13,841 bases of DNA, from assembly GCA_002402275.1 (NCBI GenBank), contig DHFN01000231.1, positions 1 through 13,841 on the forward strand. Reading direction: 5' to 3'. A program made the position numbers and the translations under genes. Within the stretch, counting starts at the first letter, position 1. Each line of letters begins with the position of its first letter. Positions 1 to 6,133 of this stretch are shown here, in pieces. The stretch is from Anaerolineales bacterium UBA4823 (lineage in GTDB: Bacteria; Chloroflexota; Anaerolineae; Anaerolineales; UBA4823). Under the pieces are notes generated by a model. It ran no database searches. It saw only the letters and a list, made by a program, of their open reading frames with translations, and was not told the origin of the DNA.

Positions 1-24
1 GATCACTAAGATTTTGGATTAGGT

Positions 25-59
25 AAGGAGCAACGCTAGATTTGGCGTTAATATAAGAT
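25..59 (+). promoter_or_regulatory. Structured ribosome-binding region of rpmG
   Basis: The only SD-like sequence before rpmG is AAGGAG at 25-30, 29 nt upstream of the ATG and too far for normal initiation. Between them a short hairpin can form: AACGC (32-36) pairs with GCGTT (45-49), with one extra U-G pair (37/44). Folding this stem would bring the SD to an effective spacing of about 11 nt. A TAA at 54-56 in the rpmG frame excludes an upstream extension. The fold is visible in sequence; its role in initiation is inference. Confidence 0.4.
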
Positions 60-227
60 ATGGCTTCGAAAAAAGATGTAAGACCGGTAATAACATTAGC
101 GTGTACAGAGTGTAAGGAGCGTAATTATACGACAGAAAAGAATCGGCGCAACGATCCAGGCCGAATGGAAATCAAAAAATTTTGCCGACGTTGTCGAAAA
201 CACACCTTACATCGTGAAACGAAATAG
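60..227 (+). CDS. rpmG: 50S ribosomal protein L33 (bL33)
   Basis: This 55-residue protein is a small component of the 50S subunit near the E site. The translation starts MASKKDVRPVITLACTEC and ends in HRETK. It carries two CxxC pairs (C15/C18 and C42/C45), so it is the zinc-ribbon (C+) form of L33; many bacteria also have a Cys-free form used under zinc limitation. Length and the NYTTEKN segment match the family well. The ATG at 60 is the only possible start because TAA lies at 54-56 in frame. The gene is followed by tRNA-Trp and secE, an order seen in many bacteria, which supports the call. Confidence 0.95.
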   Translation: MASKKDVRPVITLACTECKERNYTTEKNRRNDPGRMEIKKFCRRCRKHTLHRETK

Positions 228-326
228 GCGGTTGTTCAGGTAGATGAAGTTGGAGATTAAAATTAATAGAGACCTAGAATTGATTATCAAGAGGAGATCA
301 AGAAAATAACTATCTGATTAACATAC

Positions 327-403
327 AGGCCAGTAGCTCAATTTGGTAGAGCTCTCGTCTCCAAAACGAGTGGTTGTGGGTTCAAGTCCTGCCTGGCCTG
401 CCA
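327..403 (+). tRNA. tRNA-Trp (anticodon CCA), CCA end encoded
   Basis: The full cloverleaf can be drawn. The acceptor stem AGGCCAG (327-333) pairs with CTGGCCT (393-399), followed by discriminator G400 and an encoded CCA at 401-403. The anticodon stem CTCGT (354-358) pairs with ACGAG (366-370), enclosing a seven-base loop with anticodon CCA at 361-363, which reads the UGG tryptophan codon. The T arm is GTGGG (376-380) with CCTGC (388-392), including two G-U pairs, around TTCAAGT. A tRNA-Trp gene just before secE-nusG is a conserved arrangement, for example in mycobacteria and chlamydiae. Confidence 0.96.
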
Positions 404-413
404 CGGAATGAAT

Positions 414-441
414 AACGCCGTCTTTCAGGGCGGCGTTTTGT
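414..441 (+). terminator. Terminator-like hairpin between tRNA-Trp and secE
   Basis: AACGCCG (414-420) pairs perfectly with CGGCGTT (431-437) around a 10-nt loop, and is followed by TTGT. The stem is GC-rich but the T tract is short, so termination would be weak or partial. It could also be a processing or stability element that separates the tRNA from the downstream mRNA. It starts 10 nt after the tRNA CCA end. Confidence 0.5.
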
Positions 442-468
442 CCGTAATATTTTGACCCGGAGGTCAAT

Positions 469-696
469 GTGGCGAAAGCGGAAAAAAGCATTGAGAAAAA
501 ACAGCCCAACTTTATTGTCCGATATTTTCGGGAAACGGTTGGGGAATTAAAAAAAGTTAACTGGCCCACTCGTCAGGAAGCGATGAATTTAACCCTGATT
601 GTTTTAGCGGTAACATTCGGAATGAGCGTAGTAATGGGTTTGTTAGATTTTGTATTTTCTAGATTCTTCGGATTGATATTTAAAATTGGTGGTTAA
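469..696 (+). CDS. secE: Preprotein translocase subunit SecE
   Basis: SecE is the small essential subunit that clamps SecY in the SecYEG protein-export channel of the inner membrane. The 75-residue product has a basic, charged N-terminus, the conserved cytoplasmic amphipathic segment FRETVGELKKVNWPTRQEA (residues about 20-38), and one hydrophobic membrane span at about 42-63. This is the short single-span form, unlike the three-span SecE of Escherichia coli. The start is GTG at 469 with GGAGGT at 459-464; an ATG two bases earlier is in another frame. nusG follows 18 nt downstream, as in most bacteria. Confidence 0.95.
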   Translation: MAKAEKSIEKKQPNFIVRYFRETVGELKKVNWPTRQEAMNLTLIVLAVTFGMSVVMGLLDFVFSRFFGLIFKIGG

Positions 697-714
697 GGGT
701 TATCGTCATAGAGA

Positions 715-1422
715 GTGATGAGAAAGATGGTTGAACTAGAAGACCAGGAATTCCAGCCTGAAGAAGAAGCTCAAGAGCCTCATCCCGAAGTCGAGGATGT
801 GGAACAGCCTTCGATTCCAGCCGCCGATATATTGGAGGAGGAAAAAGGGGTTGATCTTCCATTAGAAGGAGAAGCACAAGAGGAACAACCTGCTGGAGAT
901 GAACGAGCCTGGTATGTGGTTCATTGTTACTCGGGTTATGAAAACAAAGTCCGTTTTAATTTGGAGCAACGAATTGAGAGCATGGGAATGAAAGACATGA
1001 TCTTCGATGTTGTCGTTCCCACAGAAGAAGAGATTGAGGTAAAAGAAGGAAAACGAAAAACAATCGAAAGGCGCGTTTTCCCAGGATATATTTTGGTCAA
1101 CATGATTCTCACGGAAGAATCCTGGTATGTAGTTCGAAACACTCCCGGGGTGACTGGTTTTGTTGGGATGGGTACTCAACCGACACCTCTTCGCCCAGAG
1201 GAAGTGGCACAAATATTAAAACGAATGGAAGCGGAAGCCCCGCGTGTGAAAGTTACGTTTAAACCTGGGGAACGAGTACGAATTATAGATGGTCCATTCA
1301 ATGATTTTCGAGGAACGGTATCGGATATTGATATGGAGCGCGCTAAGGTACGTGTGATGGTGAATTTCTTTGGCCGGGAGACACCGGTCGAATTAGACTT
1401 TTTACAAGTGGAGAAAGCGTAA
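715..1422 (+). CDS. nusG: Transcription elongation/antitermination factor NusG
   Basis: NusG binds the RNA polymerase clamp, modulates pausing and Rho termination, and links polymerase to the ribosome through NusE (S10). The NGN domain begins near residue 64 (ERAWYVVHCYSGYENKV) and includes the conserved RRVFPGYILVNM and NTPGVTGFVG segments. A C-terminal KOW domain (PGERVRIIDGPFNDFRGTV through the end) occupies roughly the last 55 residues. At 235 residues it is about 50 longer than the E. coli protein because of a strongly acidic, Glu-rich N-terminal extension (residues 6-63). The start is uncertain among GTG 715, ATG 718 and ATG 727; only a weak GAGAG precedes them. All choices keep the acidic extension. 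Confidence 0.95.
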   Translation: MMRKMVELEDQEFQPEEEAQEPHPEVEDVEQPSIPAADILEEEKGVDLPLEGEAQEEQPAGDERAWYVVHCYSGYENKVRFNLEQRIESMGMKDMIFDVVVPTEEEIEVKEGKRKTIERRVFPGYILVNMILTEESWYVVRNTPGVTGFVGMGTQPTPLRPEEVAQILKRMEAEAPRVKVTFKPGERVRIIDGPFNDFRGTVSDIDMERAKVRVMVNFFGRETPVELDFLQVEKA

Positions 1423-1447
1423 GGAAAACGAGGGATGTACCTCGTTA

Positions 1448-1490
1448 GGTGGGAGGGTGTTCCCCTTAACCCGTTATCACCACGAAGGAG
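1448..1490 (+). promoter_or_regulatory. Candidate L1-binding mRNA site before rplK
   Basis: The element reads GGTGGGAGGGT (1448-1458), a 10-nt loop, ACCC (1469-1472), GTTAT, CACC (1478-1481), then the SD AAGGAG (1485-1490). GGTG pairs with CACC and GGGT with ACCC, leaving an asymmetric GGA/GTTAT internal loop. From memory, the L1-binding region of E. coli 23S rRNA contains GGUGGGAGGCU, so the mRNA appears to copy that strand. The hairpin ends 3 nt before the SD, so a bound protein would block initiation. L1 is known to repress the rplKA mRNA in E. coli. The match is seen; binding is inference. Confidence 0.7.
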
Positions 1491-1499
1491 ATATGAATT

Positions 1500-1925
1500 G
1501 TGGCAAAGAAACTAAAAACGATTGTACGATTACAAATAGTGGCAGGAAAGGCAAATCCAGCCCCCCCAATTGGTCCAGCTTTAGCAGGACATGGGATCAA
1601 TCTAATGGCGTTTTGTAAAGAATATAACGCCAGAACTGCAAACCGGGCTGGCGAAGTCATCCCGGCAGAGATTAGCATCTATACTGACGGGTCTTTTACG
1701 TTTATCTTGAAGACTCCTCCAGCAAGTGTACTTTTGAAGAAGGCAGCTGGGGTCAGTAAAGGTTCGGCACATGCTCCCCGTGAAAAGGTTGGCAAAGTAA
1801 CCCGCGCTCAAATTCGCGAAATTGCTGAACAAAAGATGCAGGACTTAAACGCCCTTGATTTAGAAGGGGCAATGAAACAAATTGAAGGCACTGCCCTTAA
1901 TATGGGCATCCAGGTGGTAGACTGA
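1500..1925 (+). CDS. rplK: 50S ribosomal protein L11 (uL11)
   Basis: L11 binds the GTPase-associated centre of 23S rRNA at the base of the L7/L12 stalk and takes part in factor-dependent GTP hydrolysis. The 141-residue product has the family length. Its N-terminal domain (KTIVRLQIVAGKANPAPPIGPALAGHGINLMAFCKEYN) carries the proline-rich switch region, and its C-terminal RNA-binding domain begins near residue 75 (TPPASVLLKKAAG) and ends in GTALNMGIQVVD. The start is GTG at 1500 with AAGGAG 9 nt upstream. The upstream L1-site-like hairpin suggests autogenous control by the product of the next gene. Confidence 0.97.
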   Translation: MAKKLKTIVRLQIVAGKANPAPPIGPALAGHGINLMAFCKEYNARTANRAGEVIPAEISIYTDGSFTFILKTPPASVLLKKAAGVSKGSAHAPREKVGKVTRAQIREIAEQKMQDLNALDLEGAMKQIEGTALNMGIQVVD

Positions 1926-1930
1926 TACCT

Positions 1931-1969
1931 GGTGGGAGGGTTTGAAAACCCGTTTGCACCACGAAGGAG
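1931..1969 (+). promoter_or_regulatory. Second candidate L1-binding mRNA site, before rplA
   Basis: This is a near copy of the element before rplK: GGTGGGAGGGT (1931-1941) is identical, then a short TGAA loop, AACCC (1947-1951), GTTTG, CACC (1957-1960) and AAGGAG (1964-1969). GGTG/CACC and GGGTT/AACCC form the stems and leave the same asymmetric GGA/GTTNN internal loop. Only two bases differ between the two copies in the 3' half up to the SD. It lies entirely in the 49-nt rplK-rplA gap. Retention of stem and internal loop while the apical loop differs points to a protein-binding site. Separate L1 control of rplA is inferred. Confidence 0.68.
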
Positions 1970-1974
1970 AAAAA

Positions 1975-2694
1975 ATGGCAAAACATGGAAAAAAATACTT
2001 AGCTGCTCTCGCAAAAATTGACCCTGAGCAGGCTTATCCTCCTCAAGAGGCAATTGATTTAGTAAAGACCACGTCTTATGCGAACTTCGATGCAACGGTT
2101 GAGGTTCATATGCGTTTAGGGGTTGACCCTCGCCATGCTGACCAACAAGTGCGAGATGTGGTTGTTCTTCCGCATGGTTTAGGTAAACCAGTGCGGGTGT
2201 TAGTTTTCGCCCAAGGCGAAGGGGCGGCGTTGGCTCGCGAAGCTGGCGCTGATATTGTTGTAGATGATGATGAAACGATTGCAAAGATCCAAGCTGGTTG
2301 GACAGATTTTGATGTCGCCATCGCCACTCAAGATATGATGGGCAAAGTTGGACGCTTAGGCAAAGTCTTAGGTCCGCGTGGGTTAATGCCCAGTCCGAAG
2401 GCAGGAACTGTGGTGATGCCAACCGATATTCCGCGGGTTGTGAAAGAGGCAAAAGCTGGTCGGGTGGAATTTCGAGTGGATAAAACCGCCAATTTACACA
2501 TTCCAATCGGAAAAGTGTCCTTCGAGAGCGCTAAGTTATATGATAATTTAGCTGCAATCATGGAAGCAGTCCGAAAAGCTAAACCGGCTACAACCAAAGG
2601 AATTTATATCAAGCGGGTGACATTGACATCCACCATGAGCCCGGGTATAAAAGTGGATCCTTTGCAGGCACAATCCATGAGTGCCAGCGAATGA
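1975..2694 (+). CDS. rplA: 50S ribosomal protein L1 (uL1)
   Basis: L1 forms the mobile L1 stalk of the 50S subunit, helps release E-site tRNA, and in many organisms represses its own operon by binding mRNA. The product is 239 residues, normal for the family, and begins MAKHGKKYLAALAKIDP. Typical segments are present: VDPRHADQQVRDVVVLPHG, the GKVGRLGKVLGPRGLMPSPKAGT signature (centred near residue 130), and KTANLHIPIGKVSF. An in-frame TTG at 1942 would add 11 residues but lies inside the upstream hairpin and lacks an SD. The ATG at 1975 has AAGGAG 5 nt upstream and is chosen. Confidence 0.97.
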   Translation: MAKHGKKYLAALAKIDPEQAYPPQEAIDLVKTTSYANFDATVEVHMRLGVDPRHADQQVRDVVVLPHGLGKPVRVLVFAQGEGAALAREAGADIVVDDDETIAKIQAGWTDFDVAIATQDMMGKVGRLGKVLGPRGLMPSPKAGTVVMPTDIPRVVKEAKAGRVEFRVDKTANLHIPIGKVSFESAKLYDNLAAIMEAVRKAKPATTKGIYIKRVTLTSTMSPGIKVDPLQAQSMSASE

Positions 2695-2857
2695 GAGAGG
2701 TATTCTTAAGCAATAAGATGTAACCATCTCACCGATGACTGCAGGAACCGTAAGGGTATAAAACCTGCCCAGGTGAAGAGACTTCTAAACAGATAGCCCT
2801 TGATTGAAGGGAGAAGAATCTTTGCCTGGTATTCGATGAGGCAAAGATTTTTGTTTT
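2695..2857 (+). promoter_or_regulatory. rplJ leader: L10-type RNA element with antiterminator
   Basis: This non-coding leader resembles the L10 leader class, in which L10 with L7/L12 binds mRNA and controls rplJL. A hairpin AGATG/CATCT lies at 2716-2729. The main stem GCAGG (2741-2745) pairs with CCTGC (2764-2768) and encloses a small ACC/GGT hairpin. Directly after it, 2769-2779 can pair with 2819-2829 over 11 consecutive positions, nine Watson-Crick and two wobble. This would use up most of the 5' arm of the terminator at 2817-2849. A separate small hairpin, CCCTT/AAGGG (2797-2811), sits inside that loop. Pairings are seen; the ligand is inferred from known L10 leaders. Confidence 0.75.
2817..2857 (+). 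terminator. Intrinsic terminator (attenuator) in the rplJ leader
   Basis: AATCTTTGCCT (2817-2827) is perfectly complementary to AGGCAAAGATT (2839-2849), an 11-bp stem with an 11-nt loop. It is followed by a T-rich tract at 2848-2857 (TTTTTGTTTT). The rplJ SD (AAGGAGGT, 2861-2868) comes just after, so the hairpin decides whether polymerase enters rplJL. This fits an attenuator working with the competing pairing described for the leader. Confidence 0.85.
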
Positions 2858-2877
2858 AGAAAGGAGGTAAAAATCCA

Positions 2878-3420
2878 TTGGCTATTACTAAAGCACGAAA
2901 AAACGAACTGATCGAATTAGTAAAAGGATGGGCAAATCAAAGTAAAGCGGTGTACATTGCTGAATACGCTGGTTTAAACATGAAACAAATTGACGATTTG
3001 CGCCTGAAAGCTCGCCAAACCGGGGGTGAATTCCACGTTGTGAAAAACACCCTGTGTAAAATTGCATTTGAACAAATCGGTTTACCGGTAAAGGAAGAAT
3101 TATTTAGCGGGTCAACCGCGATTGCTTTTGCTTTTCAAGATGCACCATCGTTAGCAAAAGTGCTCAATGATTTTGCTCGGACAAATGAAGCATTAAAAAT
3201 CAAGGGTGGTTATCTGGACGAAGCCCTGATTAGTGCAGAAAATGTTCACTCATTAGCAGAATTGCCACCTTTGCCGGTTATGCGGGCACAGTTATTGGGT
3301 ACCATTTTGGCGCCAGCTGGTCAATTGGTACGTACTTTAGCCGAACCAGCTCGTCAGATCGCTGCGGTCTTAAGGGCATATTCAGAAAAGGATACCAATG
3401 CACTAATCAATGAGGTGTAA
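2878..3420 (+). CDS. rplJ: 50S ribosomal protein L10 (uL10)
   Basis: L10 is the base of the ribosomal stalk: its N-terminal domain binds 23S rRNA beside L11 and its C-terminal helix carries the L7/L12 dimers. The product is 180 residues. The N-terminus MAITKARKNELIELVKGW and the segments GLNMKQIDDLRLKARQTGGEFHVVKNTL and LLGTILAPAGQLVRTLAEPARQIAAVLRAY are typical of the family. The start is TTG at 2878, with AAGGAGGT ending 9 nt upstream. A rare start codon in a highly expressed gene fits tight translational control. The preceding attenuator suggests autoregulation by the L10-L7/L12 complex. Confidence 0.96.
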   Translation: MAITKARKNELIELVKGWANQSKAVYIAEYAGLNMKQIDDLRLKARQTGGEFHVVKNTLCKIAFEQIGLPVKEELFSGSTAIAFAFQDAPSLAKVLNDFARTNEALKIKGGYLDEALISAENVHSLAELPPLPVMRAQLLGTILAPAGQLVRTLAEPARQIAAVLRAYSEKDTNALINEV

Positions 3421-3481
3421 TCCATCCGAAAATAGAAATTAGAAAAATTATCTATAGAAAAAATATGAAGGAGTCATAAAA

Positions 3482-3865
3482 ATGGCAGATTTAGAAAAAA
3501 TCGTCGAAGAACTAAGCAGCTTGAGCGTTCTAGAAGCGGCTGATTTAGTTAAAATGTTAGAGGGAAAATGGGGTGTTTCAGCAGCAGCCCCCGTGGCAGT
3601 TGCAGCAGCTGGCGCCGCCGGAGCAGCAGCACCGGTAGCCGAAGAAGAAGAGAAGACTGAGTTTGATGTCATTATCAAGGACGCTGGTCCAAAGAAAATT
3701 GAGGTTATTAAAACCATTCGTCAATTAACTAACCTTGGGCTAAAGGAAGCGAAAGATGTCGCCGAAACCGCTGGTTCTAAAGTCTTAGAAGCAGTCAGCA
3801 AGGAAGCAGCAGCCGATGCAAAATCCAAACTCGAAGCTGCTGGAGCAGTTATAGAAGTTAAATAA
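3482..3865 (+). CDS. rplL: 50S ribosomal protein L7/L12 (bL12)
   Basis: L7/L12 is the multi-copy stalk protein that recruits and activates translation GTPases. Domains appear in the expected order: N-terminal dimerisation and L10-binding helices (residues 1-32, ADLEKIVEELSSLSVLEAADLV), an Ala/Pro/Glu-rich hinge (about 36-57), and the C-terminal factor-binding domain (EKTEFDVIIKDAGPKKIEVIKTIR through AAGAVIEVK). The 127-residue length is normal. The ATG at 3482 has AAGGAG at 3468-3473. It lies 61 nt after rplJ; no feature stands out in that gap. A terminator follows, so the usual neighbour rpoB is not next. Confidence 0.97.
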   Translation: MADLEKIVEELSSLSVLEAADLVKMLEGKWGVSAAAPVAVAAAGAAGAAAPVAEEEEKTEFDVIIKDAGPKKIEVIKTIRQLTNLGLKEAKDVAETAGSKVLEAVSKEAAADAKSKLEAAGAVIEVK

Positions 3866-3901
3866 TCTCTCACAAAATCAAACAAAACCTTTTCACCTGA
3901 T

Positions 3902-3946
3902 AAGGTCGGATTTCGAGCACCTCCTCGAATTTTCGACCTTTTCTTA
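3902..3946 (+). terminator. Terminator after rplL
   Basis: AAGGTCG (3902-3908) pairs with CGACCTT (3934-3940), and inside it TTCGAG (3912-3917) pairs with CTCGAA (3924-3929) around a 6-nt loop. The long two-part stem is followed by TTTTCTT. It lies 36 nt past the rplL stop and likely ends the ribosomal protein transcript. The T tract is interrupted, so some read-through toward rpiA is possible. Confidence 0.75.
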
Positions 3947-3958
3947 ATTTAGCTGGGT

Positions 3959-3964
3959 TATAAT
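3959..3964 (+). promoter_or_regulatory. Candidate -10 box for the rpiA operon
   Basis: A perfect TATAAT lies at 3959-3964, shortly after the terminator and 61 nt before the rpiA ATG. No convincing -35 hexamer is seen 16-18 nt upstream; that stretch falls in the terminator tail. The box is consensus but the promoter is only moderately supported. Confidence 0.4.
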
Positions 3965-4024
3965 AAGAGGTGAATAATTGGATAAAGAAGTCGCTAGGTC
4001 ATAAAGAAAATTTAGGAGTGTTTC

Positions 4025-4711
4025 ATGGATGCCAAGCAACTCGCAGCAGCAAAAGCGCTGGAATATGTAACGAGCGGGATGAAATTAGGATTGGGAACGG
4101 GCTCAACTACCCGTTATTTTATAGATATGTTAGGAACAAAGTTAAAATCAGGTGAACTTGAGAATATCATTGGGGTACCAACTTCCGAAAAAACCGCTTC
4201 GCTCGCCCGAGCTTTAAAAATCCCTTTGGGAAGTTTAGACGAAATTGAAGAATTAGACTTAGCAATAGACGGGGCAGATGAAGTAGATCCCCAACTTAAT
4301 TTGATTAAAGGTTTAGGAAGAGCATTACTGCGCGAGAAAATCGTTGAAAGCCATGCCAACGAATTTATCGTGATTGTGGATGAGTCAAAATTAGTGGAGA
4401 GATTAGGAACAAAAGGGGCATTACCAGTGGAAATTGTTCCCTTTGCAGCTAAAGCTCATCTCCGTTGGTTGAACAACCTGGGCTGCCAGGCAGAACAATG
4501 GATGGAGTTAGATGGAACCCCGGCTGCTACCGATAATGGGAATTATTTAGCCAAATGCATTTTTGGAGGCGGAATTCCTAATGCCCATGAGTTAGCCGAA
4601 AAGCTAGCCTGGCGGGCAGGGATTGTCGAGCATGGATTGTTTCTGAATATGGCGACCCGGGTGATTGTAGCTGGTGATCAGGGAGTACATATTTTGGAAA
4701 GGAAAAAATGA
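4025..4711 (+). CDS. rpiA: Ribose-5-phosphate isomerase A
   Basis: RpiA interconverts ribulose 5-phosphate and ribose 5-phosphate in the non-oxidative pentose phosphate pathway in the cytoplasm. The 228-residue product has the phosphate-binding loop GLGTGST (residues 22-28) and the catalytic segment IDGADEVD (81-88). D82 and D85, and K95 in LIKGLG, align with the D81, D84 and K94 of the E. coli enzyme. The C-terminus GLFLNMATRVIVAGDQGVHIL is typical. The ATG at 4025 follows AGGAG (4014-4018) by 6 nt. Its stop overlaps the rpe start (ATGA), so the two enzymes acting on ribulose 5-phosphate are translationally coupled. Confidence 0.96.
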   Translation: MDAKQLAAAKALEYVTSGMKLGLGTGSTTRYFIDMLGTKLKSGELENIIGVPTSEKTASLARALKIPLGSLDEIEELDLAIDGADEVDPQLNLIKGLGRALLREKIVESHANEFIVIVDESKLVERLGTKGALPVEIVPFAAKAHLRWLNNLGCQAEQWMELDGTPAATDNGNYLAKCIFGGGIPNAHELAEKLAWRAGIVEHGLFLNMATRVIVAGDQGVHILERKK

Positions 4712-5391
4712 GACCCCGCATAGCTCCATCTATACTTTCAGCAGATTTCAGCCGGCTTGGTGAACAGGTACGTCAAGCAGTCGTAAATGGGGTGGATGTC
4801 ATTCATGTGGATGTGATGGATGGACATTTTGTACCGAATATCACGGTTGGTCCTCTAATCGTGGAAGCATTAAAACCGCTATCAAAAGAATTGCAATTTA
4901 TCTTAGATGTGCATTTGATGATTGAACACCCAGAGCTAATTATCCCAGATTTTATTCGAGCTGGGGCTGATGTGATCACGGTTCACGTTGAAGCCTGTCC
5001 CCACTTACACCGCACCATCCAACTGATCCATGAAGGAGGTGCGCAAGCGGGCGTAACCTTAAATCCAGCAACCCCCCTGATCAACTTAGAAGAGATTTTA
5101 GAAGACGTAGATCAAGTACTTATCATGTCGGTCAACCCTGGTTTTGGGGGACAAAAATATATTTCCGGAAGCACTTCAAAGATCGCCCATTTACGCCGAA
5201 TGCTCCAAGAACGGAATTTGGATTCTGTCGAACTTGAGGTGGATGGAGGTATTTCTACGAAAACTATTGGCGAGATCGTTCAAGCTGGTGCTACTTTATG
5301 CGTAGCTGGTTCAGCTGTTTTCAATCAAAATGCCACAATTTCTGATAATATTAATGCATTACAGCAAGCTATTCAGCAAGCCCTGGGTTGA
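4708..5391 (+). CDS. rpe: Ribulose-phosphate 3-epimerase
   Basis: Rpe interconverts ribulose 5-phosphate and xylulose 5-phosphate, the partner reaction to RpiA. The 227-residue TIM-barrel protein starts RPRIAPSILSADFSRLG. It shows the metal and acid/base residues H33, D35, H69 and D179 in the segments VIHVDVMDGHFVPN, LDVHLMI and EVDGGIS. The phosphate-gripping NPGFGGQKYI loop follows in its usual place. It begins in a 4-nt ATGA overlap with rpiA. The response-regulator gene begins 15 nt after the stop with its own GGAG, so all four genes are probably one transcript. Confidence 0.96.
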   Translation: MRPRIAPSILSADFSRLGEQVRQAVVNGVDVIHVDVMDGHFVPNITVGPLIVEALKPLSKELQFILDVHLMIEHPELIIPDFIRAGADVITVHVEACPHLHRTIQLIHEGGAQAGVTLNPATPLINLEEILEDVDQVLIMSVNPGFGGQKYISGSTSKIAHLRRMLQERNLDSVELEVDGGISTKTIGEIVQAGATLCVAGSAVFNQNATISDNINALQQAIQQALG

Positions 5392-5406
5392 AAAAGGAGA
5401 GAATAA

Positions 5407-6084
5407 ATGAGCGCGAGAGTGTTGGTGATAGAAGACGATGAACAAATTTCAAAATTCCTGCGGCGTGGATTAGCTTATGAAGGATACCAGGTGGATACGG
5501 CGCTGGATGGACCAAGCGGATTGGCGATTGCGCGCGATAATCCACCCGATGTTGTGGTTTTGGATTTAATGCTACCGGGAATGGATGGTTTAGAAGTTTG
5601 TAGACGATTAAGAGCCGGTGGACCGGTGCCGATCTTAATATTGACTGCCAAAGATACATTGAATGATCGGGTTCAGGGTCTGGACATGGGGGCAGATGAT
5701 TATATGGTGAAACCTTTCAACCTCGATGAGCTATTAGCAAGAGTCAGGGCATTGTTGCGTCGTTCGCAACCCGCTCGACCCCAGGTTCTCCATTTTGCTG
5801 ACTTAACGCTCGACACAGGCACCCGTCAAGCTATGCGAGGGGATTATGTGATCCCTTTAACAGCCAAGGAATATGAACTGCTCGAGCTCTTCATGCGTAG
5901 TCCCCGTCAGGTGATCACCAGAGAGACTATCTTTGATAAGGTATGGGGGTATGACTTTGGAGGGGAGAGCAATATCATCGAGGTTTATATACGCTATCTT
6001 CGCCAAAAATTGGAAGAAGGGGGTCAACCTCGCCTTTTGCATACGGTGAGGGGAATGGGATATGTTCTACGAGAATCCAATTAA
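5407..6084 (+). CDS. OmpR/PhoB-family response regulator
   Basis: This DNA-binding output protein of a two-component system has 225 residues. The receiver domain (about 3-118) keeps the acidic pair D10/D11, the phosphoacceptor D53 in VVLDLMLPG, the switch residues T80 and Y99, and K102 in VKPF. The C-terminal winged-helix DNA-binding domain (about 128-222) has the typical AKEYELLELFMRSPRQVITRE and IEVYIRYLRQKLE segments and the VRGMGYVL end. The style resembles MprA/PrrA-type regulators. It lies between rpe and the kinase and is very likely the kinase's partner. The signal and target genes cannot be read from the sequence. Confidence 0.93.
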   Translation: MSARVLVIEDDEQISKFLRRGLAYEGYQVDTALDGPSGLAIARDNPPDVVVLDLMLPGMDGLEVCRRLRAGGPVPILILTAKDTLNDRVQGLDMGADDYMVKPFNLDELLARVRALLRRSQPARPQVLHFADLTLDTGTRQAMRGDYVIPLTAKEYELLELFMRSPRQVITRETIFDKVWGYDFGGESNIIEVYIRYLRQKLEEGGQPRLLHTVRGMGYVLRESN

Positions 6085-6133
6085 ATCCTAAGCAGCGCAG
6101 TAGGAAATCCCTTACCAAATCGAGGATCCATTA

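Noticed and set aside
1..59. Tail of an upstream gene before rpmG
   Set aside because: Too short to identify; stops occur early and no recognisable C-terminus can be supported.
862..1212. Open frame on the minus strand across nusG
   Set aside because: It is a shadow of the well-supported nusG frame, with no SD and no recognisable protein features.
1942..1974. In-frame upstream TTG start for rplA adding 11 residues
   Set aside because: It lies within the candidate L1-binding hairpin, has no SD, and the added residues are not part of L1. ATG 1975 has AAGGAG at good spacing.
1808..2506. Long minus-strand open frame (about 232 codons) across rplK and rplA
   Set aside because: It covers two highly conserved ribosomal protein genes on the other strand, and its translation resembles no family.
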